The position numbers and the translations under genes are program-made. Shown here piece after piece: positions 43,749 through 57,319 of a stretch of 64,000 nt of DNA; position 1 is the stretch's first letter, and each line of letters starts with the position of its first letter. The DNA lies in the NCBI GenBank assembly GCA_033558025.1, contig JAUCEF010000013.1:2535001-2599000 (forward strand). The letters are read 5' to 3'. The notes under the pieces were generated by a model that was not told the DNA's origin, searched no databases, and was given only the letters and a program-made list of their open reading frames with translations. Origin of the DNA: Phytophthora sp. 'mugwort'. Lineage: Eukaryota > Oomycota > Peronosporomycetes > Peronosporales > Peronosporaceae.

Positions 43749-44990
43749 ATGTTTGGCAAAGATGCCGATATTCCGCGTGAAGATGAAAGCGCACTGCTCG
43801 AGGTGGTCGGAGTGATTGCAGAAGAAGACGCCGAAGTATCCCACGAAGATTCAGACGACTCTGACTTTGCAAGCAGCATACGCAAGGTGCAGACTGGTGC
43901 TAGTGGTAAAGGTGCTGACGGCTCGTCCGATAGCAGTAACGTAGAGGACAGAAAGACGGGGGCGGAGGACGGAGATAACATGGGGGATGCGTAGTGCGGA
44001 GACGATGTACAGGACAGAGGAAAAGAAGAGGGCGGAGCCGAACTGGTGGACAGCGACGACGAGGGATGCGATGAGTCAGACAGCGAGGAGGAAGACAGCG
44101 AGGAGGGTAGCGATTGCGCTGGCAGTGAGTTTGATAACGTACCAAATTCACACCAAATCGGCCACCGAAAGCTGAAATGTCGTGGCGAAAAGAAGGCTCC
44201 TGTGTCCTTCGCTGGCTTTAAGATACCGTATAATTCATGGCAGGAGTTTCCTGAAGCCTTGGGCAAGGTGCAGAAGTACACTTTCAGCTTTTTCGAAGCG
44301 TACCAGCACTTCGGTGCAAGTCCGCAACAGGCGGATCGCGAAACAGGCGAAGGCTGTTAAGCGCGCGGGTAAGCGGATTCGGAAGACTACGATGCTGCTT
44401 CCAGACCGATGGGGTGTCTATTCGAAGACGCTGAAGTGTAAAAACGCTCAAAAGTACAAGTCGCGCAGCAAGGGGAAACGGAAACACTGGAAGGTGCGCG
44501 GAATGAAGTGCCGCGCAACGGTGAATGCTCGCGTGACGTCGACGCTAAGCGTGGGAGCTGCGGGTAACACCATCTGGATATCACAGCCATGATTTCAGTG
44601 AAGACACGTGGTACCACTACGCTGAGAAGAGAGTTGTCAAAGACCCAGCGCTCACCAAGGACGTGGCGGTGCTGCACAAGGCTGAAGCCAAAGCGAAGGG
44701 ATTCTGCAATATCTCCGAAAGCATACAAATAAGTTTGGTGAGTTTGGTAAATTCGGTGTCAACTTTTTCCTAACCGTATTGTGTACCTCGATGTCTCGCA
44801 GGCATGAAAACTAGTTTCCAGGACGTGCACAATCACGTTCAGGGTATAAGGACGCAAGCGAAGGCTGGTCTTACTGATGCGCAGCGGGCATATTCTGCAG
44901 ACAGAATGATGGAAACACAGCGGACGTGCTTGTCGACGCAGAATCGAATGTTGCTCGCATTGTAACATTTCAAACGGCTAAGAGAAGCGC
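43749..44990 (+). pseudogene. MULE-type transposase N-terminal half (FAR1/ZSWIM-like), decayed
   Basis: The plus strand begins MFGKDADIPREDESALLEV with an acidic, Ser-rich leader, shifts frame, and at 44046-44592 holds PYNSWQEFPEALGKVQKYTF, RIAKQAKAVKRAGKRIRK and PDRWGVYSKTLKCKNAQKY followed by KHWKVRGMKCRATVNARVTS. The W-x-EF leader, the spaced Cys residues and the C-x-A-x-x-NARV pattern are those of the FAR1/WRKY-like DNA-binding part of oomycete MULEs. Later fragments (VKDPALTKDV near 44640, IRTQAKAGLTDAQRAYSADR near 44850) continue the element. Multiple shifts make it dead. Confidence 0.65.
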
Positions 44991-45364
44991 CTGTTCAAGG
45001 CTTTCCCAGAAGTGGTTTTGGGCATATTTAATAGGGGAGGCAATCGTGCTGGTTGGTCAACTATGGTGGTCTTCCCAGTGAACGCATTTTGCGGATGGCT
45101 ACAACCGTGTGGTGCACCTAAAATAAGTTTTCGTCTTCAGCATGCGTCACGGGAACGACGTTACGGGATTCGTCCAGCTCACCGCATTTCGCCATTTTGA
45201 TTCGGTCGTAGCTGTTTTCGCTGGTTGCATCACGGTGCCATCCTTGCAGCGGCCGAGTGGCTGCCTTCCGCCACGATTTGGCGCGGCTTCCATGATATGC
45301 ACATTCTCTAAGAGGCGGTCGAGCCCGAAAGTAAACTCGTTCGTCATACACACGTCACACTGTC

Positions 45365-45562
45365 ATGCAAGCCTGTCAGCTCCTCGAGTCCATTATCTCG
45401 GCCTTCATGAACGCCCCGCAGGTGGACGGCCGAAACGCGCGCGTACCGGTGGATCTGAGCGTCACCTCCAAGAAAGCGCGTGCTCGCGTGCACGCCAAGC
45501 AGAACGACGGCGTCTACTGGGCCTCGGTACCGCAGCTGCCTGTGTCGGCTTCGTGCAGGTAA
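45365..45562 (+). CDS. Orphan exon or small hypothetical gene
   Basis: A GC-rich 65-codon frame starting ATG (MQACQLLESIISAFMNAPQV) and containing LSVTSKKARARVHAKQNDGV. It ends in CGTGCAGGTAAACA, where the stop TAA lies inside a good splice donor, so this looks like a first exon whose partner is missing. No later exon with a fitting frame was found before 45950. It has higher GC than the DNA around it and lies next to a dead MULE, so gene-fragment capture is possible. No family recognised. Confidence 0.35.
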   Translation: MQACQLLESIISAFMNAPQVDGRNARVPVDLSVTSKKARARVHAKQNDGVYWASVPQLPVSASCR

Positions 45563-45951
45563 ACAACTATCGGGCTACACCGGGGACGAGCTTTCAGCAG
45601 TCAGAAGATGAGATCAGTTCGCAGACGTTGTGTCGACGCCGTAGAACGCGCACTGACCCGGTCTCACGCCCACGCTTTCGTTATCTTTTTCGTCACATAC
45701 TTTAATTTACTCTTAGCTTTAGACTTTTTATCTAATCGTAATGAAATTGTAGATTGCAATTGAGTTTTGCTCACGACACCTTAAGCACTGCTTTAGTACT
45801 AAGTACCAGCTTTCGTTTTTTATGGATAAGTTGTTTCATTGTTGCTTTGTTATTGCATTGTTTCCGACAGAATACACATTTCGGATGATGGCATAGGATA
45901 GTCACTCAAGACGTAAGGGAGGCAACTTCAATTTGCTTCCGCTAAACCAAC
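45563..45951. other. Intergenic, AT-rich
   Basis: 3' flank of the protease gene. T-rich sequence, no gene seen. Confidence 0.45.
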
Positions 45952-48215
<2,264 letters not shown>

Positions 48216-48381
48216 GTCGGTTTTGCTTCTTCTCTGATTGAGGACGAAGATCGTTGGCTTCAATACTCCATTTTCGACCAATCACATAGATATGAAATAG
48301 TTTGACATGTGAATACATATCATTGGTGGAAATGGTTTGTTTGTATAATTTTAATTGACAACTGACAGTGCCAACCTCAAG
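48216..48381. promoter_or_regulatory. Shared promoter region of protease and PREY genes
   Basis: 166 bp between divergent starts. AT-rich toward the PREY side; TCAATCAGAG-like sequence on the minus strand 20 nt before the protease ATG could be an initiator. Inferred only. Confidence 0.35.
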
Positions 48382-48702
48382 ATGAGCTCGCTACGGAATG
48401 TGCTGCGTCCTGTGCTGCGTCCTGCATTGCAGCGCCCGTCCTCTACTACGCCTTCGGTTCAACTGTTCATGCGCAGTATGAGCTCCACATCTTCATCGCG
48501 CTTCGACCGAACTGCGAAACTCGCGGACGAGAGCGTCATGGAGCACCTCATCTGCCCCATCTCCAAGTATCCGCTACGCTATGACACCGAGCGTGGCAGC
48601 CTCGTGTGCGACGAGATCAACGTTGAGTATCCGATCTGGCACGGGATCCCTATGCTTGTGCCTTCCGAAGGACGCATTATCCACAGCGGCGAGCACCAGT
48701 AG
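48382..48702 (+). CDS. PREY/Trm112-like mitochondrial protein
   Basis: Single exon, 106 codons from ATG 48382 (MSSLRNVLRPVLRPALQRPS). The frame opens 27 nt earlier but without an ATG. The first 40 residues are Arg/Ser-rich with no acids, a mitochondrial presequence. Residues about 53-98 match the Trm112/UPF0434 fold: MEHLICPISKYPLRYD, then SLVCDEINVEYPIWHGIPML with VPSEGR. Human PREY (PYURF) has the same layout and stabilises methyltransferases for coenzyme Q and complex I; that role is inferred here. The usual first CP is present; the second zinc-type pair is not. Confidence 0.85.
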   Translation: MSSLRNVLRPVLRPALQRPSSTTPSVQLFMRSMSSTSSSRFDRTAKLADESVMEHLICPISKYPLRYDTERGSLVCDEINVEYPIWHGIPMLVPSEGRIIHSGEHQ

Positions 48703-49020
48703 TAGGCTGGAGGCTCCAAGTGATGGCGAGAGCAAGGTGCTACTGTACATGCAGACGCAAGGTTGATGGGATGTGAATATAGTGAGTTGTTTTTGATAAA
48801 CTTGGGACTGTCGAGTTTTGCTTCTATAGGGCATTAGGAGCATGTGAACCTTCAGTTGCACTTCTTGTCGCTGGTTCGACGTCAGGCTGGAAAAGTTGAT
48901 ATTTGAGTGTACCTGCCTGGTCGCCAGCTCCGAGCCAGGACTGGAAGACCAGCGCCATTTGCTCGTCGGACTTGCAGGCACCTTTTGCTTTATTCTCTAC
49001 GTACAGAGCTGCAATCCGGA

Positions 49021-52000
49021 TTAGTACTTGTGGCGTGCCGATCGTCGCGGGTTGCGGCGGACAGGAACGCTGGCAGGTTCCTTCCGCCGTCCTCTTGAAC
49101 GGGAGATCGGAGTGCTAAACTCTTCGTCGATACGTTCCAGCTCCATGCCTTCTAGCTCCGCCGTTGCTGGTGACATTGGCTGGTCTGAATCTGAGTGTGC
49201 GACTTCAAGGCGCGAATCCGTTGACGGCTCGCGCACGAATTGATACCGCTTCGGAGTCTCCAACACGGCAGAGTTGTCGAGATCACGGGGTGGCGTCGTT
49301 GCCTGCTGCACAGTTCGGTTCTCGGAAACATCAGTGGTTGAAGCTTCAGATTCCTGAGTTTCAACTGGAGAGCTATCGTCGGTCATGTTTTCTGTGTTGC
49401 GGGGCTCCAACGAGAGTTCTAAAACAAAACGGAGACAAGCAGGAGAACGTTAGCATGAAATGGTCGCTGCCAAATCATTCTCAGTATGATACTGAATATC
49501 TCACCATCCGCCGAGCCTGCAGCTTTTGGGGCTGGTGGTGCCAAAGATGTGGAAGCGAAGGTAGGATTAATCTTGGATCGAACTGGCGGTGTGCCAAGCG
49601 GACGACGATCTACAGATGCGTACCCGTTAGCATTAACGGCGCGTACAAGCGTCAAAGGAACTCAAACCAATGAATTAGTCTTTCTTACCACCAAGCGGGG
49701 AGACAAGAGGCTGTAGCGGGGTAGAAGGTGCACTGGAAGGTTTCGCCGGGGACGACCCAAAATTCAGGGTTTGGCGAGCAATACCGCGGGACGCAGTGGC
49801 AGTCGTCACGACGGGGTTCGGCCGGGTGAGCGCATGCAAAGCAGAGTCTGGACTCGAGTCGATGGACCCGATACTGATGTCTCCCGCACTAGCTTTTCCC
49901 TTTGATTCCCCATTCGTTGGTGTAGGCGTATTCTGACCAGGCGCATGGGTCATAAGCGACTCAATAGATCGTGTTGTAACACTGGATCCTTGCCGAGACG
50001 AATAGATACCTGGCGAGTAGTCAAACTCGCCGGTCTCCGCCAATTCCTGGAAGTGTGTCAAATGCTCGGTATGAGCCGAGACAAAGGCGCTTGTCGTCGA
50101 CGTTATCTCTTTTTCCTCCGTGTAAATCTCCGTGGTCCTTGGCTTCGCTGGTGAAGGTGCTGAGGGTGTCGGACGTTCGTGATCCGAAACATCCTCCACC
50201 TCTTCGTTCTCAAGCAGGGCTGGCTTGGTGAAGTGGCGGTGTCGATCTCCCGATCGCACATTCGCGTTCCTACTTCTGTGCGGGAACGACTTTGCAGGAG
50301 GCTCAGCGCACATGTTCGACAGCAATGATGCTCGGATGCGCAAGTTTGGCTGGTTCAACGCCGCCATAGCGATCTCAGTATCACCACGCGACGTCGCTCG
50401 AATCATCGCCAAGTGTTCGTGGTGAACATCCCAAGCCTGTTCGTACTTATTTCTGAGAATATAGTACATCACGAGGAAGTCTACGCGCTTGATGTTATCA
50501 TCTCGAAGAATGTCCTCGTCTCCGATGATGTTGCTCTCCATCATGTAAGTGTGGAAGAGTTTTTCTTCCGCTGGTAGCAACGTCACACCCTGAACCAGCT
50601 CCTTAAGATGATGGCTCTTCATCAGCCAGTTGAATAGCAAGCCCAGCAAATCCGAGCGCTTGTGACTGCGAATCAATGACAGTGCGCGTTCCCACAAATC
50701 TAATTCCAACGAAATGACAACAATTAATTCCGTCGCTGCTGGCGGAGACTGCTCTAGTTCTACTCCAAACGTGTTCCACACTTTCCACGCCACGAGACTT
50801 TCACCTCGGTGCACCAAAGTCTCGAGTAAGTGAAGAATTAAATCAGCTTCGAGATCATATTTCTGGTGAAGATGCATCGCGCTCGACTGCTGCAAAAGAC
50901 CAATTGCACTTTCGTAAATGGCGGCCACCTGATCGTCACCGGACGTCTTCACCACGACTGCATTCTCCACCAGCCACAAAGCCAACAGTGTCAACTTCAT
51001 ATCGTCACGCACATTCAGTTGCGCCGCCAGCGAATCGGCCAATGAGCGCATTTTATTTGCAATCCGAGCCCCGCTCTGTGTATGCTGCTTCCACACACTC
51101 AGATAAGCTCGATCCAAACAGAAATACAGCAGCAACGCCACCTGGACACGGAAGTATCCTTCAATAGGTTCGCGGTCCATTTCGTCACCGTAAAACTGAA
51201 CAATGTCCTCTTGAATAGACGGCGTTCGCAACAATTCAAGCAACTGCTCTAGCTGGGTTGGTGGGCAGCTTCCTCCAAGGTTCTTCAGCGAGATGTTTGC
51301 GCTCTTCATTACGTGTTCAATCAGGAGCATCGGTCCCTTCAATCCACTCACAGACGACAGCTTATTGCCATAAATCTCCTCAAATTGTTCTCGGTATGTG
51401 ACGCGCAGCGACCTCGCCTGGCTGTAGAACGCGTTATACATATCGCTGTCCGCCGCCACTCCGTTCTCATTCAACCATAGTATGCAATTACAAGCACACA
51501 CTACACTCTGCGTGCGAGCGAGCAATTGTAACAAGTTCTGGATGCCGTCAGAAGTAAGTCGCATGAGCTCCGTCTCGTTCAGGACGTTGCCGTCCGCATC
51601 TACTCCATTGGAGCTGTACGCAGCCTGACGAGAACCTTCTTTAAGTCTCTCTGTGAGTGCAATTAAAATCATACGCAGGCCATTGAGTTCTCGGAGCTCC
51701 TCCTCGACAGCTTCAGTCTTGGCGGCGCGTGGCGACTCGCGGCCGCTGTACTGCTGCTCGCTGACCACCTCATTCACGTCCTGCTCAATGGCTTCGAGTC
51801 GGCGACGAGCCCATTGCTGCACTGCGATTGGTTCCTTCAGAACATAGTTCTTAATGCTAGCGAAGGCACTTTTGGGCTGCGACTGCGACTCCTCGGCGCG
51901 GATGTAGGCCACCACGAGATGCGCCAGGCCGCTCTTGAGGCACACATCGAAGAGCGCGCTGCGCTGCACGAGGTGCTGGGCGGCAGACTGTCCTCCGTGT

Positions 52001-52270
52001 AGCGAAGTGCCCACATTGGCGCGACGGAAGACGCCCGAGACCGAGAAGAACTCGAAAGTCTCGGCGGGCTCGACGAACGGCTGCCAGCCAAACTCGGCGA
52101 AGCGCTCGAATACCTATGGTCAGACAGATGCAATAGTAAGAATGAGAGGTGTACAGAGAGGGTAGAGAGAGCCCGTGGAAACAGGAGAGCAGACCCACAG
52201 GCAAGAGCATCATCCTTTCCCCTCCAATGCGGCTTGTGCGCCAAGAGGCTCCCGCGCTTGAATGAGCCAT
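49021..52270 (-). CDS. ELYS/HOS1-like nucleoporin (four exons)
   Basis: Exons 52199-52270, 49689-52113, 49505-49609 and 49021-49418 keep one frame of 999 codons; introns 2 and 3 have GTAAGA/GTGAGA donors and GCTAAC branch points. The large helical body has the ELYS-like domain: EDIVQFYGDEMDREPIEGYF, DLWERALSLIRSHKRSDLLG, and VMYYILRNKYEQAWDVHHEH. The C-terminal 350 residues are low complexity with repeated TPKR/SP-type motifs and a basic end (SRGRRKEPASVPVRRNPRRS). ELYS tethers the nuclear pore Y-complex to chromatin; plant HOS1 shares the domain. There is no beta-propeller as in vertebrate ELYS: only 24 residues come before exon 2, although an unseen upstream exon is possible. The basic tail fits chromatin contact. 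Confidence 0.72.
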
Positions 52271-52398
52271 ACAAAGGTCAGGACGATTGGCAAGTATACA
52301 AAGACATAGTGAAAAAAAAACCTGTGATGTGAATAAAATGTATTAAAATGATTACACATATATTAAATGTCAGAGACAGTGAATCCTTATTGGAATGA

Positions 52399-52644
52399 TT
52401 GCAGCATGCTGCAATGCAGGACAAGGAGAGCGAGGCTGAGATTGCTCCATGCGAAGACGAGCGGCGCGGACAGGGTATCCCAATCTCGAAGCAAATGCTT
52501 GCAGACGAGGCCTTAGATGTCACGGACTTCAAGGCCTCCGACAAATGGATGGCTGGGTGTTTTAAACCGAAATACCCCGTTAGAACTCGTCATTTTTGGC
52601 AGATTCGAACGGTATTTTTAAGAAACCAAATCCTGTATTTATAA
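52399..52644 (+). pseudogene. CENP-B/pogo-type HTH fragment
   Basis: The frame MQDKESEAEIAPCEDERRGQ with GIPISKQMLADEALDVTDFK then ASDKWMAGCFK matches the Tc5/CENP-B HTH domain of pogo-like transposases (usual FKAS-x-GW-x-x-x-F-x-x-R). It breaks off soon after; the rest of the transposase is absent. It is therefore a truncated transposon remnant. Confidence 0.7.
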
Positions 52645-53915
52645 AAGCATGCACTATTACACATCATCGTATACCACCTGATGAACTCCATCGCCATAGT
52701 TAACGACCCGATTTGAAAACGACATCAAAATACGCCACATCAGAATAAAGACGTCTGATTGGTTAAAAATAAGATTTATATGCTTATAAAACCGATTTGA
52801 CATGCGCATAGTCAGACTAAAAGTACAAAAGCAAAGCAGATAAATTGTTATTCTAATCCCATAAGTTATGTAACTGGGACAAAAAGACATTTGTCGGCTG
52901 ATTTCAGTTGACACGAGCACATTTGGCTCAGGACAGCACTTCCGGGAAATTTGCTAACAGTAATAAGCTAGGTGGAATTGATTTGTGTCCTTTAATCCAA
53001 TATAATAAGCTTAACCTTCAACCATAGGGTTCTTTTTAAAAGCAATTGCTCATTTTATCCACCCAATTATAGCAACCAAAGGAAGGGCCGCTCTCTGAGG
53101 CATCTGTGCCTTTGAATGCATGATTACATTCGGCTCTGTGGCAAATAGATATTTTATATGAAAATATGCAAACATTCCGTTATTTTGATTGGTCTGATTT
53201 TTTTCTCGATACAGACTTAGGCGTACCACTCTCTCGTGGCGTATTCTTTTTCTTTGCTGTCGGGGGAATTTGCCGGTCGTTGTCTGTAGCTCAGCTCAAT
53301 CTAAGATTCGTTTCTATTCGTATAGGTTAGTGAAAGAGCGCAATGTCTCGTTGAAAATAATGCCTCTATCAAGGCTTGGACGCCAAGCTTTACAGGAGGG
53401 AGAGGCACATCCACAATAACATAGCATGGGCGCAGGAGTAGAGCACGTAATCCAACTAGTGTCACTTGCTCCGGCTTTGCGGCGGCTCGGCTCGCCCCTT
53501 CATGACAAGATATCAAAACAACAACAACCCCCTCAAAAATACTACAACCACTGACGACCACAAGACCGCGTGTTTCCCACATCGGTAAACATAACGCAAT
53601 GACAGGTGACCACAAAATATCCCAGTAACCACACAATAAATTTCTGTCAGCGCAACCGAGCTTTTTCAACCAATTCCCGTTCTTCATTATTCGTTTTTTA
53701 TTCAATCATTTGCGCGACGTTGAAACTGGCGAGCCGACTGACTGGCAGAGTTGCTCTAGCGTTTGCTGCTTTGAACACATCTCACTTTAGGACCCCCCCC
53801 TCGCCAAGAATCTCCACCGCGACCTCTTTACCCTCCTCCTCCCTTGACGCCCAGTCCTACCAGCACGACCCCCTGGAACCTGCTGTGTAGCAACGTTTCC
53901 GCTAAAGGTTAAGCA
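52645..53915. other. Intergenic stretch, nothing recognised
   Basis: About 1.3 kb of AT-rich then mixed DNA. Frames at 53301-53705 (minus) and 53606-53890 (plus) have no domain and overlap each other. A C-rich run starts near 53792. Confidence 0.4.
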
Positions 53916-56840
53916 ATGCTCCTACAAGGAATGAAGGAGTACAAGACTGTCAAGAGCCAGCCGATGTCCTACAAGTCGTGCTGTATCAGTACCTCGCACT
54001 CAATGAGATACCAGGTGCTGCTCTTTGTGTGCAAACGCTGCAAGCGCACAGTCCCGTGCATGTCATGCCCTTGGAAGCTTAAAGTGCTGGTCTGCCAGGA
54101 GACGGGCAACGATGAGATGTACGAACAGGGTGAACACCTCTCCCGGGCGCGAACGCCATCATAACCGCGCATCACCCCGCCACCCCGTTGCAGCGAGCGT
54201 TCGTCAAGGAGTTCGCCCGAGCGAATCTGATGCCGCTGCGCATTTGCCACGCCTTAGGGCGCAAGTTTGACCTCCGGCCTGCTACCTGTGCTACCTAGCC
54301 AACGTACTGTGCAAAATATTGTGAATCACTATCGACGCACGCGCCTTGGTGGGCAACGACAAGCACAAGGAGATCATTGAGGCGATCTGCGATGCGGCAT
54401 TTAGTGGACGTGAAGGCGACCATGACGCCTTCACACTCACCAACGACTACGACGGGTCCGGTTGTTCCAAGGTGGGGAACGGCTTGGCCGACCGTTCATT
54501 GTGGGCATGTCCACTAAGGTGCTGCTGCAAATGCCGCACGCGTCTTAAGTACATTGGTTCTGCACTTGGACGCAACGCTCAATCTGAACAGGGTCGTGTA
54601 CCCGGTGCTCGTTTGTGGCATTACAGATGCCTCCAGGAACTTCCACCTGGTAGCTCTATTCGTGGCGTCGCAGCTTCAGGAAGTTCGCGACACGGCTACG
54701 CCTCTTTCGCTCCGACGTATATATGAACAGGTTGGCGCAACCCGGGTCGTCGCAAAAAAACAGACGCCCGAGGGAGTTAATTTTTATTTTGGGAAGAGGC
54801 GGTAACGGACATGCTCGAACGCCGCCCACACCAACATTAGCTCTGCCGACAGAATGGCCAGCCCCTCGCAGACCGTGCAGCCGCTGCGTTCAGGTGGCGC
54901 TGGTGGGTCCATGGAGACGAAGCCGAGAATAAGAAGGTCCGTACGAGAACGTCGGAGTGCCCTTGATCGTGCACGAGATACTCTGGGCGCAGGCGTTGTT
55001 GCTCAACTTCAAGCGATGTCCAAGTCTGGTGTCGCGGCAAAATGAAGTCTGCAAATTTGTATTCCCCAGAGGAGATTGCATCAAAGCTGAACGAAACTGA
55101 GTCCGTACACGCTACGCTTTTGATCACTGGAGCCGTGATCGTCCATTCTTTTGTAGTTGGGAGAAATTGTTGGCCAAGTACATCAAGTTGATGCCACCCG
55201 GTTATACGAACAATTATTTTTTCGAGATTGATAGTGGCGTTGTCAGTATGAGGCACCTCGTCACTACAGATGAACAAAACGTTGAACAAATTTCCTTGAT
55301 TGGCAGCGGGGATCCAAAAACGATCAGGGATACCTTTTTCGCGGATCTCTTTGGTTCCGATGCCGATATTGATATTGTATCAATGGCCAGTGTAGAACTG
55401 CAGCCCCAATCATAGCTGACCCTGACTACTAAGAAACTGAAGTCTCTGTCGCTTAAATATTTCTCTATCCCGGAGCACTAAATTGCCTACTACCCGGCGT
55501 TGAATACAGCATCGGGACAAGAAGGTGGACGTGAGAAGCCCCAGCGAGAATCCGAGAAAGAGAAACGCGCAGCTGCGGAGATTGATACAAAGCGGAAGAT
55601 TGCTGTTGGTGCTGCGGCTCCACAGAAAAAAAAAGACGTAGGACGTCCTCGAAAACACCACCTCCATGTCAGCAACCCGTCAATTTTGTCTTTCTTCAGG
55701 CCCGTGCGTACCAGCGCGCCTGGAGCAGCGAGTATTGCGCCTCCAAAGCCAACCGTCTCCACTTCGAGTAGCGAATCAATGGCGGTGCATGACGCCACCG
55801 CCAACACGGCCACGACGACCAATACATCAAAGGAGACAGGAACCGCTTGGGTAGATGGATATCATAACCTATGTAACTGCATTGAAATATAGCCATGCAT
55901 AATACGAGGATTTGCGAGCACCGAGTTGTTTTGTTGACCCGGATCGTCGCCAAACTGTTCATATGTGCGGGTCGCGGTTCGGATATGCAGGTGAAGTACT
56001 TGCTGGGTAATGCGGACCAAGCAAGTACAACACTTTTCATAGTGTCTTGTATGACTGCAACCTCACCTACTTAATATGTTTCTATCACGTAGTACCTTAC
56101 CTGCGACAGAGAACACGTGAGTTAACCGCTGAACTAGTCTTCAGAGGTGTGTACGACATGAATTTCTCGCTAAGCGACGCCGAGGTGCTGAAAGGGAGGA
56201 TGGCATGCCTATTTCATGGGCCCAACATACAGATGGGTCCCTTCACTCGGTACATGAAGGCGCAATCGCTTCAAGGGAAGTTCGAAAGTGGCAGTGTCAC
56301 CACACACCGTCCGTCTTAGTTACTACGAATAACCTGGTCGAGCATTTCAACAGGGCCTTCAAGCATGACTACACGCATCACCACCTGCTGGAAATGGGGC
56401 TGCTCATTAAGCAGCTTCGCGCTTGTTGTAGCCATCGCTCAATGGCGCTGCCTCGCTTCATGCTTCTACCCACCTGCCCGACGACCTTCCAAGCGCAAAC
56501 GCGAGGTCTGCGCAGGCAAGGCCTGCTCCAAGAGCATGTGATCACGCGCTCCAGCGACGCCTTCCTCCTAGATGCTGACCCCGATCTCGTGTACGTCCGT
56601 GCTGCCTCCCCCCTTGCGGACTGCCATCCATGAGCTGAATCGAGCACGCGAAGACATGGCGATATCGGCAGAGTTCGGCGTCCACTACGCTCGGAATGGA
56701 TGTCGAGGGGCAGCCGCGTACTGGTTGGCCTGTCGACCTTCGCACGGCGTTCTGCCCGTGCCGTTATCACATGAAGATGAGGCATTGCTGGCGCCTGCTG
56801 TACGCGCATCAGTGTCGAAGCATGGTGAACGAGTAACGTG
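53916..56840 (+). pseudogene. Second MULE transposase family, decayed and interrupted
   Basis: Starts MLLQGMKEYKTVKSQPMSYK with Cys-rich CKRCKRTVPCMSCPWKLKV (zinc-type DNA-binding region). Fragments in changing frames follow: AFVKEFARANLMPLRI (54200), DAAFSGREGDHDAFT (54390), the core LHLDATLNLNRVVYPVLVCG with LRRIYEQV (54560-54735). The element resumes at about 55950 (NLTYLICFYHVV near 56060; VFRGVYDMNFSLSDAE; LVTTNNLVEHFNRAFKHDY) and ends with a SWIM motif (CPCRYHMKMRHCW, 56754-56793) and SMVNE then TAA. The middle, 54750-55930, is foreign to this reading and looks inserted. Different from the MULE at 14.7 kb. Confidence 0.75.
54840..55865 (+). pseudogene. Uncharacterised transposon-associated ORF, frame-broken
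   Basis: Lies within the interrupted MULE. Segments on the plus strand: MASPSQTVQPLRSGGAGGS (54854), KSANLYSPEEIASKLNETES (about 55045), KYIKLMPPGYTNNYFFEIDS (55173), then LTLTTKKLKSLSLKYFSIPE-like text and KKKDVGRPRKHHLH (55630), an AT-hook-like GRPRK motif. Shifts occur near 55040, 55160 and 55415. I do not know the family; the style (conserved core plus AT hook) suggests an accessory protein of a DNA transposon. Confidence 0.45.
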
Positions 56841-57093
56841 AAGAAATCCTTGTCAATCGGAAGCGCCATTGGAACGTTGAAAGACCACACAGCATCGGCA
56901 ACGCTCGTCGGCGCCTCTGAGCCAAGCATCTCAATTTCGTAGCAGATCCCAATCTGTGTCTATACAACCAACGCTTCAGTTGATTTGACTATTAACAACT
57001 ACACAAACTAATGCACGTACATCACACAGACAAGTGTCAGCTCGGTATTAGTAAAATGCCAGTACTAAGACTCACTCACCTTAACTACAGGTA

Positions 57094-57319
57094 CGCACTG
57101 CTGTCCACCGACGATGCTCCACCGACGGCGCGTTCCCTCATTATCTGGCCAGGCGCTTAAGCCTTTTGGGCGCTGCTGTTCACCGACGACGCGCTCTACG
57201 TTCCGGGACAGGCGCCGACTCCGGCCACGCACTGCTGCCCACCGAAGCCGCACTCCTTCTCTAAGGCGGTCGCCGATGCCGTCCACGCAACGCTCTGCAC
57301 CGACGACGCCGAATCTTGA
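57094..57319 (+). repeat. Imperfect tandem repeats, about 60-75 bp units
   Basis: Three and a half units, each starting GCACTGCTG or GCGCTGCTG and going on to CACCGACGAnGC (57094, 57169, 57229, 57288). In translation a motif ALL(S/F)TDDA recurs, so this may be a relic of a repeat protein, but stops and one shift interrupt it. Confidence 0.5.

Noticed and set aside
53280..53300. tRNA-like TAGCTCAGCTC sequence
   Set aside because: No matching B box or cloverleaf found around it; the same holds for the TAGCTCAGC at 40265.
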